Positions 17,708-26,093 of a stretch of 64,000 nt of DNA are shown here, in pieces. The position numbers were made by a program, and so were the translations under genes. How positions within the stretch are numbered: the stretch's first letter is position 1; each line of letters begins with the position of its first letter. The notes under the pieces were generated by a model. The model made no database searches and was not told where the DNA came from. It saw only the letters and a program-made list of their open reading frames with translations. The stretch is from Phycisphaeraceae bacterium (GTDB lineage: Bacteria > Planctomycetota > Phycisphaerae > Phycisphaerales > UBA1924): positions 434,001-498,000 of the forward strand of contig JAHCJI010000001.1 in the NCBI GenBank assembly GCA_026126305.1. Reading direction: 5' to 3'.

Positions 17708-18592
17708 ATGACACAGGCAAAGGACCCAAAGCCAACACGCCCAAAGCACTGGCGTCGACGATGCCGACGAGCCTTCGCCGGTGTCCTGGCGGGCGTGACA
17801 CTCGTCGGCGTAGCCTCTTGCGTGCGGATCGATCATCCCAACAAGGCGTATCCGGCTTCGAGCCAGCAGGTCCGCGAGGCTCTCGACGAGATGCAGCGCA
17901 CGCCCGTTGGTGTCGACCGCCCCGTCGTCGTGCTCAGCGGCTGGCGCAGCCCGAGCATGTCGAGCGGGCAACTGGCCAGACGCATCCGCGAACTCACCGG
18001 GGCCGACGAAGACCGCGTTCTCTCGATCTCGTACATGTGGGGCGACGACATCCCCGCCATCGCCGACACCGTGGCTCGCAAGGTCGCCGACGCGTTCGGC
18101 GAAACGACCGACCCGGTCTCGGGCCAGCGGTGGACGGCCGAGGTGGACGTGGTGGCCATATCGATGGGCGGGCTGGTCGCGCGAACGGCCTGGGCCGACG
18201 CGGCGTCCGTTGGACGCGAGGGCGACCTGCGGCTGAACATCGCCACGCTCTACACGCTGGGCAGCCCACACCGTGGCGCGAGGCTGGCCGAGTGGGTCCG
18301 GCTCGACGATGCCTCGGCCCAGATGCGCCCGGGCTCGGCATTCCTGGCAAAACTCGACGAGGCGACGCTGCACGAGCACGGGCCGCAGATCGTGCCCTAC
18401 GCGACGCTACGCGACAGTTGGGTTGGCGCTGGCAACGCGGCCCCAGCCGGGCAGGAGCCCATCTGGGTGCCCGGGAGACTGGTGCTCAGCCACCATCTCA
18501 TCTCGCTGGATACTCGCATCGTGGCAGACCTGTGTCGGCGCCTGCGAGGCGAGGAGCCACTGGCAGCGCCCTCGACACCGCCCCATGATTGA
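17708..18592 (+). CDS. Alpha/beta-hydrolase-fold lipoprotein
   Basis: A 294-residue protein. A basic N-terminus (RRRCRR) precedes a hydrophobic stretch and the lipobox VASC with Cys38, so it is a predicted lipoprotein. PVVVLSGWRSPSMSS resembles the first strand and oxyanion loop of lipase/PGAP1-like hydrolases. VDVVAISMGGLVART is the nucleophile elbow with Ser152, where the first Gly of GxSxG is Ala. TLGSPHRGARLAEW is typical of lipases, and a late His-rich segment (LSHHLISLD) could supply the catalytic His. It probably hydrolyses an ester or lipid in the envelope; substrate unknown. Confidence 0.8.
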   Translation: MTQAKDPKPTRPKHWRRRCRRAFAGVLAGVTLVGVASCVRIDHPNKAYPASSQQVREALDEMQRTPVGVDRPVVVLSGWRSPSMSSGQLARRIRELTGADEDRVLSISYMWGDDIPAIADTVARKVADAFGETTDPVSGQRWTAEVDVVAISMGGLVARTAWADAASVGREGDLRLNIATLYTLGSPHRGARLAEWVRLDDASAQMRPGSAFLAKLDEATLHEHGPQIVPYATLRDSWVGAGNAAPAGQEPIWVPGRLVLSHHLISLDTRIVADLCRRLRGEEPLAAPSTPPHD

Positions 18593-18610
18593 GCGAGTGC
18601 GGGCAGATCA

Positions 18611-18640
18611 GAAAACAGCCCACGTCGGACAACGCGGGCT
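18611..18640 (-). terminator. Rho-independent terminator of the Xer recombinase gene
   Basis: On the minus strand AGCCCGCG ... CGTGGGCT forms an 8-bp stem with one mismatch, followed by GTTTTC. It lies about 30 bases past the recombinase stop, between two convergent genes. Confidence 0.6.
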
Positions 18641-18667
18641 CAAGGGTCTTCATCGAGTGCTTCCGGC

Positions 18668-19672
18668 TCAGCTGGCCTCGGCCCTGGGGTGAGCCTTGTC
18701 ATACGTCTCACGAAGGCGTTGCCCGCTGACGTGCGTGTAGACCTGCGTCGTGCTCAGAGACTGGTGCCCCAGCAGTGCCTGCACGCTGCGCAGGTCGGCA
18801 CCATTATCCAGCAGGTGCGTCGCAAAGGTGTGCCGAAGGGTGTGCGGGCTGATGCTCGCGTCGAGACCGACCTGGCCCAGGTACTTGTCCAGCTTCCGGC
18901 GGACGGATCGGCTGCTGAGCCGCTTGCCGTGCTTGTTGATGAACAGGGGGGTCTTGTCGGCCTCGCCCTTGAGGATGGTGATGTACCGCGCGTCGTTGCG
19001 CAGTCGTGTCACGTAGCGGCCGATGGTATCCATGGCCCGCTGGCCCAGTGGCACGAGCCGGTCCTTGTTGCCCTTGCCCTTGACGCGCAGGACGCGCTGC
19101 TCGAAGTCGGCATCGGCGAACGTGAGGCCCACCAACTCGCTGACACGCAGGCCGGTGGAGTACAGGGTCTGGAGGATGGCGCGGTCGCGCAGCCCCAGCA
19201 CGTCCTTCTCGTCGGGGGCGCTGAGCAATTGCTCGACCTGCTCGATCGTGATGGACTTGGGCAGCCGCTTGTTCTGCCGAGGCGTGCGGATCGCCACCAT
19301 CGGATTGCTGACGGCGATCTTGTTCCGCGCCGCCCACTTGTAGAACGACCGAAGCGTGGCGATCTTGCGAGCAAGCGTCGCCGCCGAATACTGGTTCTGG
19401 TCCAGATGCTCCAGGAATCGGCGGATCAACTCGCTGTCGGCCTGGCAGATCGTGTCCGTCAGCGTCGTGGGAGAGCCAACGCTCTGACCGGCCACGCGGC
19501 GCTCATAGGCCGATTGCTCGGCAGAGGCATCGGCCGCCTTGCCCAGGTGTTCGACAAGGAAGTCCACGAATTGCTTCAGGTCCGCCCCGTAGCAACGCGC
19601 CGTATAAGGGCTGAACTGACGCTCGTCGGTCAGGTAGCGGTTGAAAGCGTCGGTGAGCGGCAAGGCCGTCAT
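18668..19672 (-). CDS. xerC: Tyrosine recombinase XerC/XerD type
   Basis: A 334-residue site-specific recombinase. The N-terminal SAM-like core-binding domain starts LTDAFNRYLTDERQFSPYTARCYGADLKQF. The catalytic domain has the first Arg in YSTGLRVSELVGL, Lys in the VKGKGNKDRLVPLG hairpin, HTLRHTFATHL (His-x-x-Arg) and LGHQSLSTTQVYTHV (His and nucleophile Tyr). ATG 19672 has AAGGAG upstream. Size, motifs and a housekeeping setting suggest resolution of chromosome dimers rather than an integrase, and no attachment-site duplication was seen. XerC and XerD cannot be told apart from sequence alone. An insert near residues 60-85 is longer than in E. coli. Confidence 0.93.
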   Translation of the reverse strand: MTALPLTDAFNRYLTDERQFSPYTARCYGADLKQFVDFLVEHLGKAADASAEQSAYERRVAGQSVGSPTTLTDTICQADSELIRRFLEHLDQNQYSAATLARKIATLRSFYKWAARNKIAVSNPMVAIRTPRQNKRLPKSITIEQVEQLLSAPDEKDVLGLRDRAILQTLYSTGLRVSELVGLTFADADFEQRVLRVKGKGNKDRLVPLGQRAMDTIGRYVTRLRNDARYITILKGEADKTPLFINKHGKRLSSRSVRRKLDKYLGQVGLDASISPHTLRHTFATHLLDNGADLRSVQALLGHQSLSTTQVYTHVSGQRLRETYDKAHPRAEAS

Positions 19673-19820
19673 GTCTGCACTCCTTCGCGAGGGCCATCCT
19701 TCTGATGGACCACGTTGGCGTTCGGCGAGGTCCAACTCGCACGCCCTACCTTGGAGATATCGGCCAATCGTCGGGGCAGGTTGCCTCGACCTTCAGGCCA
19801 ATCACAAATTTTTTGGTCAT

Positions 19821-20696
19821 TCACCGGCCGGAAGACCCCGCTCCGGGGCTTCCCGAAGCTTGATCGCGTGCCAGACGGACCCATTCACGCTGGAATAGTA
19901 GCCCGATAACTTCAAAAGTCACGAACCGCTCGTATTCGGGCATGCTCCGCAGGTATCGCTCCCAGCCCAGGGATGAAACATGGTCGCTGCGACCCTGCGC
20001 GTATCGGCGCACCCGCATCCGGACGTCATGGTCCCGACCGTCGAGCACCAGCACGACCGAAGAGGCAGGGCCCTGGCCCAGCGCTTGCTGCTGACCAAAA
20101 TAGTCGTAGTCGGTGGGCTGCTCGCGGAGTTGACGCGGATTGATGTCCAGCGCGGCGGTACCGGCATGTAGCAGCGCCCCGGGACGGGCATACAACGCCA
20201 AGGCAACGCCCACGATGGGCTCGTAGGGGTCGTACGCGGTCAAGCTGCCCACGATGATGCCATCGGCACCCAATACACGGGCCAGGCGTTCCAAGTCGGC
20301 CGGTGTCTGGGGATGGGCCATTTCGAGCGAAGCCATCGCATCGAGCGTGCGGTTGAGCGGCAGGGCCCGCAAGCCCCGAGATTGGGTAATTGTCGCTACC
20401 AATGTATCGCTCAACGCCAGCACATTGGCAGCCGAGGTCCCGCTCTCATTACGCAAAGGCACGACCGCCCAGATGGGCTCTGCGGGCGTGCTGGCATAGG
20501 GCGAGATGAGTTGCTGCGGCGGGCTCAGGGGATCCTTGGCGGCACAGCCCCCGATCAAGGCGGCGAGGATGAGCAAGGGGGCAAGGAAGATGCCAGGCCA
20601 ACAGCCAGCGTGTGGCCAATTGTCCCAGAAAGGCAATGGGCAATCGATCTGCTTCCCAGACTTCCCATAGCCTATTGCCCAACAACCCAATTCCAT
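19821..20696 (-). CDS. CsgG/FlgO-like envelope lipoprotein
   Basis: A 291-residue protein. A hydrophobic segment (IFLAPLLILAALIGGC) ends in a lipobox-like IGGC. IWAVVPLRNESGTSAANVLALSDTLVATITQSRGLRALPLNRTLDAM then LGADGIIVGSLTAYDPYEP resembles the nucleotide-free CsgG/FlgO/TolB-N fold found in outer-membrane-associated lipoproteins. The start is doubtful. ATG 20696 adds 35 residues before the hydrophobic segment, and that part is encoded in a CCCAATTGCC-type repetitive stretch. A GC-rich hairpin (19832-19853) overlaps the last codons. It lies downstream of the PD40 lipoprotein gene on the same strand. Confidence 0.72.
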   Translation of the reverse strand: MELGCWAIGYGKSGKQIDCPLPFWDNWPHAGCWPGIFLAPLLILAALIGGCAAKDPLSPPQQLISPYASTPAEPIWAVVPLRNESGTSAANVLALSDTLVATITQSRGLRALPLNRTLDAMASLEMAHPQTPADLERLARVLGADGIIVGSLTAYDPYEPIVGVALALYARPGALLHAGTAALDINPRQLREQPTDYDYFGQQQALGQGPASSVVLVLDGRDHDVRMRVRRYAQGRSDHVSSLGWERYLRSMPEYERFVTFEVIGLLFQREWVRLARDQASGSPGAGSSGR

Positions 20697-20718
20697 ACCC
20701 CCATTGTTGCACCAATGA

Positions 20719-20743
20719 CAACGCCCGGAGTTACCGGGCGTTG
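20719..20743 (-). terminator. Hairpin terminator after the PD40 lipoprotein gene
   Basis: CAACGCCCGG / CCGGGCGTTG form a perfect 10-bp stem with a 5-base loop. It lies 25 bases past the stop at 20768. No long T run follows on either strand. Confidence 0.55.
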
Positions 20744-20767
20744 CTTTGGGAGCAAATTGGTTTGACC

Positions 20768-22126
20768 TTACCGGCTGTCGGGCACGGAGGTAAAGGCCGA
20801 GCCCTGCTGGCTCGGGTCGATGCCCGTGGCCGCCAGGATGGCGTTGTTGGCGCTCATGGACCAGATGTTGTCCACGCCGCCGCGGTCGGAGATGTAGAAG
20901 ATCTGGTTGTTGGGGCCCCATGAGGGCATGAGGTTGACGGCGTTGTCGTCGGTCAACTCCACCAGAGCGGTGCCGTCCTGGGCGACCATCCAGAGCTGGG
21001 CCGACGCGGGGCGGGTCTCTTCCATCTGGGCCCACTGGGTGGGGTTGGGGACGGTGGCAAAGGAGATCCACTTGCCGTCGCGGCTCCACGAGGGATTGAT
21101 GCAGGCGGCGTAGGGGCTCGAAGCGACCTGGGTGAGGTTGCTGGCGTGGAAGCCGCTGAAGTCCAGGCTCCAGACGGTGAATGCCCGGTCGCCTCGCTCC
21201 TTGCTGACCTGGTAGAGGATGCGTTCGCCCTTGCCGTCGCTGCTGTTGCCCGCGACGGGCGACCACTGGGGAAAGAGGCCGTAAGTGAGGAACTTGCTGA
21301 CGCCCGGGTTGGTCACGTCGGTGACCCAGATCTCCCACTTGCCGCTGACCTCGCCAAGCCGGCTGAAGGCCAGGTACTTGCCGTCGGGGCTCCAGCTGGG
21401 GTGCAGCTCGTGGCTGCTCTCGGTGGTGACCTGGACGGCCTTGCCGCCGGTGACGGGCATGACGTACAGGTCCCAGTTGCCCGAGCGGTTGCTGGCAAAG
21501 GCCACACGCCGACCGTCGGGGCTGAACTTGGGCATCACGTCGTTGCCCTCGCTCTTGGTCAGGCGGGTCACCACCCGGCTGTCAATGGGCTTGATGAAGA
21601 TGTCGCTGGTCTTGCTGTGCTGCGTGCTGGCAAAGACGATGAATCGGCCGTCGGGCGACACGTCGGGGTCGAAGTCCGCACCCTCGACACTGAAACTGAT
21701 CTGTGCCAGGTTGGCCCCGCCGATGCGGTCTGGGTCCAGCGCCACCAGGCCGGCGTTGTCGGTGAAGACCTCGCCATAAAAGCCGTGAACGGCGTCGGTG
21801 GGCTGGAACTGGGCGGGGGTCTTGGGGCTGAGGCTCAGGCGCTGGCCGGGCTGGGGCGACCCACTCGTGCGGTGGAAGCCCTGGGGGTCGTCGGCGGTGA
21901 GGCCGACGGCATACGGGTCGATCGCGCGGGCCGTGGAGGGATTGCGCTGGCTGCCGTATTGGCTGGTCGTCACGGGCTGGCGATAGGCACCCGAGCCCGA
22001 CGATGGCTGCCCGCCCTGAGCGAAGGACTGCCCATTGGGGCTCGATGTGGTACACGCGGTGCTCAGGCCCGCGACGGCGACGAGTGCGGCGGCCAAGACG
22101 ACGTTCGTGCTGCTGTGCTGCTTCAT
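20768..22126 (-). CDS. TolB-like PD40 propeller lipoprotein
   Basis: A 452-residue protein. MKQHSSTNVVLAAALVAV then GLSTAC gives a lipoprotein signal with a lipobox before Cys25. After a Ser/Gly/Gln-rich linker come PD40 blades: DPDVSPDGRFIVFAS, PKFSPDGRRVAFASNR, PSWSPDGKYLAFSR, PSWSRDGKWISFAT and PSWGPNNQIFYISDRGG. ATG 22126 has GGAGTC upstream. It lacks the TolB N-terminal domain; the CsgG/FlgO-like lipoprotein encoded just downstream resembles such a domain, so the two may work together (inference). A 289-base gap to the divergent alkyltransferase gene carries its promoter; I saw no gene there. Confidence 0.9.
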   Translation of the reverse strand: MKQHSSTNVVLAAALVAVAGLSTACTTSSPNGQSFAQGGQPSSGSGAYRQPVTTSQYGSQRNPSTARAIDPYAVGLTADDPQGFHRTSGSPQPGQRLSLSPKTPAQFQPTDAVHGFYGEVFTDNAGLVALDPDRIGGANLAQISFSVEGADFDPDVSPDGRFIVFASTQHSKTSDIFIKPIDSRVVTRLTKSEGNDVMPKFSPDGRRVAFASNRSGNWDLYVMPVTGGKAVQVTTESSHELHPSWSPDGKYLAFSRLGEVSGKWEIWVTDVTNPGVSKFLTYGLFPQWSPVAGNSSDGKGERILYQVSKERGDRAFTVWSLDFSGFHASNLTQVASSPYAACINPSWSRDGKWISFATVPNPTQWAQMEETRPASAQLWMVAQDGTALVELTDDNAVNLMPSWGPNNQIFYISDRGGVDNIWSMSANNAILAATGIDPSQQGSAFTSVPDSR

Positions 22127-22415
22127 TGGTGAGACTCCATCCCTGGTTTGTGGCCCGGTTCTTGGACCCTTGGACTGCTCCCGGGCCCGGAGGTCGGGCC
22201 CGCCCGCACCCCCTGGACACACGCCAGGCCGGGCCGGGATCTCGATGAGAAGCCAGCACCACGAGGGGCCGGCCATACCACCGATGCCGTTTGTTTCGGC
22301 GCAAATCGAGGGCGTCATAAGCCAAACCCGAGAACCCGACAAAAAAAGTTCCCGGGCGGCACTGGCGGGGCATAGGCGTAGATACGCGACACTTTTATAA
22401 GGCTATTGTTTGGAT

Positions 22416-22973
22416 ATGACAGGCGTGCTGACGACAACGACGATTTCGAGCCCGGTGGGCGTGTTGACGCTCGCCTCGATCACCGACGACGACGGCCCGC
22501 GTGTGGCGCTGGTCGAGTTCGGGCATCGAGCGCCCGAAGCGCTGGAAACGCTGGCCGATGCGTACCGGGCGCGGGTCGAGCCGAGCCCCTCACCAGTGGC
22601 GTGTCCTGCGTTATCGCTGCTGATCGACGAGTTGGGCCGGTATTTCGCGGGCGATCTACGGGCGTTCTCGGTGCCGTTGGCGTTGGTGGGCACGGCGTTC
22701 CAATGCCGGGTGTGGGAGGCGTTGGGCGAGATTCCGTATGGTCAGGTCGTTTCGTACGGGGCATTGGCACGATCGCTTGGCGTTGGGGCCGGGGCATCGA
22801 GAGCGGTGGGGGCGGCCAATGGTGCCAACCGTCTTGCGATCGTCCTGCCGTGCCACCGGGTGGTGGCCGCCGACGGCTCGCTGCACGGGTATGGGGGCGG
22901 GCTGGAGCGCAAGCGCTGGCTGCTGGATCACGAACGAACGGCGGTGGGCGGCTTGTTCGCCCGTTCGGTGTGA
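22416..22973 (+). CDS. ogt: Methylated-DNA--protein-cysteine methyltransferase
   Basis: A 185-residue suicide enzyme that takes alkyl groups from O6-alkylguanine. The acceptor motif is PCHRV with Cys146 (usual form I/V-P-C-H-R-V/I). FQCRVWEALGEIPYGQVVSYGALA is the helix-turn-helix DNA-binding segment, and GGLERKRWLLDHE ends the domain. ATG 22416 is preferred over TTG 22410. Length matches Ogt rather than Ada. It opens the plus-strand run into the glycosyltransferase genes, 61 bases before the next start. Confidence 0.95.
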   Translation: MTGVLTTTTISSPVGVLTLASITDDDGPRVALVEFGHRAPEALETLADAYRARVEPSPSPVACPALSLLIDELGRYFAGDLRAFSVPLALVGTAFQCRVWEALGEIPYGQVVSYGALARSLGVGAGASRAVGAANGANRLAIVLPCHRVVAADGSLHGYGGGLERKRWLLDHERTAVGGLFARSV

Positions 22974-23034
22974 GCCCGCGGAAATTGCGCGGATTTCTTG
23001 AGCCGGGGCGCTGGAACGTCCGTTGATACATGCG

Positions 23035-24012
23035 ATGCGCGTGACGGCGATCATCCCGAGCCGATCCCAGGAACATGGCCCGCTGGTGCGGTGCCTGTTG
23101 TCGTTGCTGGAAATCGGCGATGCCAACCTGCGGATCATCGCGAGCATGGACGGGCCCTATGCACCCAGCGACCTTCGCCCCCTGACCCGCGGCGGGGCGG
23201 TCGAGGTGCTGACCGGGCCCCAGGGCGGCCCCGGTGCGGCGCGCAATCGGGCGCTGGACAGAGCCGAAGGCGATCTGGTGCTGTTCCTCAACGACGACGT
23301 GGTGGCCGACGCGGGGCTGATCGACGCGCACCGCGCGGCGCACGCGGACGGTGCGCCACGGCTCGTGCTTGGCGCAGCGCCCTTTGCAGTGCCCCAGGAC
23401 GACCGGGTGATCGACCGGCTGACGCGTGAGACCTCGCTGCTGTTCTTTTACAGCGAGATGGACGACCACGAGCCCGAGCGAGACTGGGGCTTCCGGCACG
23501 CGTGGACGCTAAACCTCTCGCTGCCCCGGGAGATCTGCGATCCATTCGATGCGCGAATGCGGTACGCGATGTTCGATGATCTGGAGTGGGCCTATCGGGT
23601 GACGAGGCGCACGGGCGCTCCGGTGGTGTTTCGGCCCGGCGCTGGGGTGGTCCACCACCATCGGTACGAGCCCCAAGGCCTGCTGGCGCGCGAGGCGCTG
23701 CTGGGACATCAGGCGCTGGCATTGCGACGCATCAATCCCGCGTGCGCGGCGGCAATCTTCGGCGAGCGCTTCGATGGCAGCCGGGCGTCGATGCGCGACG
23801 CCCGAGCGCTCTCGACGCCACAGGCGGCCGAGGCGTACGAGGAGTTCGAATCGCTCGCCCAACGTCCGGCGTTAAGCGTGAACGTCCACGATTTGTTCGC
23901 GCGGGCGCGGGCGTGGCGGTGGTCGGCGCGGGGCATCGGGTATCGGTCGGCGATGCGTGGGCACGAGCCACCACGGCATCCATTGGCGCTGGGCGAGGGC
24001 GTTGGCGCGTGA
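23035..24012 (+). CDS. Glycosyltransferase family 2
   Basis: A 325-residue GT-A enzyme. VTAIIPSRSQEHGPLVRCLLSLLEI is the nucleotide-binding start. GPGAARNRALDRAEGDLVLFLNDDVVADAGLI contains the metal-binding DDD/DxD-type motif (NDDV). FDDLEWAYRVTRR is the ED-type catalytic-base region. It adds a sugar to a surface glycan or protein; donor and acceptor are unknown. ATG 23035 opens the domain. The stop overlaps the GTG of the next gene (GTGA), so the two are translationally coupled. Confidence 0.9.
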   Translation: MRVTAIIPSRSQEHGPLVRCLLSLLEIGDANLRIIASMDGPYAPSDLRPLTRGGAVEVLTGPQGGPGAARNRALDRAEGDLVLFLNDDVVADAGLIDAHRAAHADGAPRLVLGAAPFAVPQDDRVIDRLTRETSLLFFYSEMDDHEPERDWGFRHAWTLNLSLPREICDPFDARMRYAMFDDLEWAYRVTRRTGAPVVFRPGAGVVHHHRYEPQGLLAREALLGHQALALRRINPACAAAIFGERFDGSRASMRDARALSTPQAAEAYEEFESLAQRPALSVNVHDLFARARAWRWSARGIGYRSAMRGHEPPRHPLALGEGVGA

Positions 24013-26093
24013 GCACGCCCGATCGCATCGTGCTGTTTGGCAGCCGTCGTCCGCTGGACGCCTTCGCGGGCGTGCCGGAGAGGCTCGAAGCGTTGGGCCA
24101 CGCGGTCTGGTACGAGGGGCTGTGGGGCCGCGAGGCGCGCTTCGGGCATCACGCACAGCCTCGGGTGATCGAAAGCGCGAGCTTGCTTGCCTTTGCCGAC
24201 CTGAGCTTCAACATGCCCCTGCGCCCGACGATGCTGGCGCATCACCTTGGCGTGCCCACGGCGTTGCTGGTGGACGGGGTGATGGAGTTTGCCAACACGT
24301 GCATGAACCCCTGGCTGGGCCCGGCCCATCTTCGGCAGATGCCGCACGACGTGGTGCTGGCGATGGGGCCCTTGCAAGGAACGATCCTGGAAGCATTGGG
24401 CAACCGCGTGCTGGTGACGGGGCTGCCGCGGCTGGACGGGTTCGCCGATCGAATGTCAGTGGCTCGAAAGCGCGTTGAGCCGGATCGGTACGTGCTGGTC
24501 TCCACGGCGTTGGCACCGGCGATGGACGACGGGGCGCTGTCGCGCGTTGGGTCGATGCTCCGATCGCTGCGCGAGATCTTGCGAGAACGTGGCTTGGAGG
24601 TGCGGTGGCGCATCGATACAACGCTCGCGCGAGGTCTTGGCGTGCCCGTCGACGATGCGCCATTGGCCCTGAGCCTGGCCGGCGCTCGCGCGACGATCAC
24701 CACGGCCAGCACGCTGGCGGTCGAGTCGATGCTGGCCGGCGTGCCCACGGCGGTGGCGCACCCCCACCCGTGGCCCTTGTGGGCGCCGGCGGGTTGGGTA
24801 TGGCAGGCCGAGGGGGCATACGAAGCGCCGGTCGATGTGCGCCCGGCGTGCGAGGCGGCCGGGGCATTTCTCGCCGGCCTACCCATCGAGCACGCGGGCT
24901 CGCTCGGCGCGTTGGTCGAGATGGTAACGAACACGAGCGATGTGCAATCGCAGCAACGGGTGCTCGACGCGTTGCACGTCGATGACGCCGCGACGCTCGT
25001 GGCTCGAGCGTTGCACGACACTGCCCGTCTTGGGCACGCACGCGTGGGGCGTCGGCTCTGCGGGATGGGATCCTCGAATATGCACCGAGCGCCCCGCATG
25101 GGCCCGCGCGTGCTGAACGTAGCGGTGTGTGACCACGTGAACCCAAGGCCAGCGATGGTGCAGCGGGCGTTGGCGCTGATGGACGACCCCCGCACGCACC
25201 TGTTGTGCGTGGGGTTGGGGCCGATGAACTATGCCAGGCCCAATATCCCAACCATCGACCACCCACGGGCCCATGCCTGCGTGCTCGAACCGACGGCGGG
25301 CGAGCACGAGCGGGCACGGGCGTTGCTGCGGGCGGCGCTGGCGTTGCGGCCAGATACGGTCGTGATCGACGATGACCGGGCCCTGGCGCTGGCGGCGCAA
25401 CTGGTGACGCGGGGCGTGCGCTGCGACGACCCGAGGCTCGGACAGCGCAACGACTTCGCGGTACGGCACGTCGAATCTTGGCCTTGGTCGCCGAGAACGC
25501 CGGCGTCGTGGGCTCGCGCCGACGCGTGGATCGCCTGCCAGTTGCGTCGCGCGGGGTATCAGCGTTTGGCGATGGACGCGCCATCGCCCGGGTGCGACGC
25601 AGTATTGGTGCGGGCGGCCTCGCCAAGGCCCGATCCGCATCTCGTGGAGACATGGCGCGCGGAAGGGCTGGGCGTGGGCGTCTCCCCCAACATGTCCGTC
25701 GAGCGCGGCGTGGTCGCGGCCCAGCTGGCCATCGAGCGCATGCGGGAGCGAGGGTACGGCCGCCTGGCCGTGGCGGGGTTTGCCGAGCGGTCGGCTGTGC
25801 TGGCCGGCCCGATCACACGCGGTGCGCCGATCGTGGGCTGGCTCGATGATGCGGCGGGGGCCCGATACACGCACCTGGGCCTGCCGGCGCACGGGTTCGA
25901 TCGCGGGATCGACCGGCTGAAACCCGACGGCGTGTTGCTGCTCTGCGATTCGGCCCTGGAACGGTGCGCGGGCGTGGGTTTGCCGGTGGATGTCGTGCGT
26001 TTAGAGGAAGTGGCGGCGGATGAGTTCGATAGTCTCGCGTGCGAAAGAGTCCATGGCGAATCGTTCGCGAACACGCACGTCGATGGCCCTTGA
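24009..26093 (+). CDS. Large GT-B-like glycosyltransferase protein
   Basis: A 694-residue protein starting at GTG 24009, coupled to the GT2 gene. The first 370 residues look like a GT-B enzyme of the CDP-glycerol transferase / capsule type: MPHDVVLAMGPLQGTILEAL, VLVTGLPRLDGF, and the donor-site-like segment TITTASTLAVESMLAGVPTAVAHPHPW. The second half (from about 365, VLNVAVCDHVNPRPAMVQRAL) has alternating Rossmann-like strands and no motif that I can name; it may be a second nucleotide-sugar-type domain. Its last 93 bases overlap the 3' end of the convergent gene. The family is not firmly recognised. Confidence 0.72.
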   Translation: MSTPDRIVLFGSRRPLDAFAGVPERLEALGHAVWYEGLWGREARFGHHAQPRVIESASLLAFADLSFNMPLRPTMLAHHLGVPTALLVDGVMEFANTCMNPWLGPAHLRQMPHDVVLAMGPLQGTILEALGNRVLVTGLPRLDGFADRMSVARKRVEPDRYVLVSTALAPAMDDGALSRVGSMLRSLREILRERGLEVRWRIDTTLARGLGVPVDDAPLALSLAGARATITTASTLAVESMLAGVPTAVAHPHPWPLWAPAGWVWQAEGAYEAPVDVRPACEAAGAFLAGLPIEHAGSLGALVEMVTNTSDVQSQQRVLDALHVDDAATLVARALHDTARLGHARVGRRLCGMGSSNMHRAPRMGPRVLNVAVCDHVNPRPAMVQRALALMDDPRTHLLCVGLGPMNYARPNIPTIDHPRAHACVLEPTAGEHERARALLRAALALRPDTVVIDDDRALALAAQLVTRGVRCDDPRLGQRNDFAVRHVESWPWSPRTPASWARADAWIACQLRRAGYQRLAMDAPSPGCDAVLVRAASPRPDPHLVETWRAEGLGVGVSPNMSVERGVVAAQLAIERMRERGYGRLAVAGFAERSAVLAGPITRGAPIVGWLDDAAGARYTHLGLPAHGFDRGIDRLKPDGVLLLCDSALERCAGVGLPVDVVRLEEVAADEFDSLACERVHGESFANTHVDGP

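Noticed and set aside
18668..19672. Integrase of a mobile element
   Set aside because: Size and motifs fit chromosomal XerC/D; no cargo, tRNA target or direct repeats beside it.
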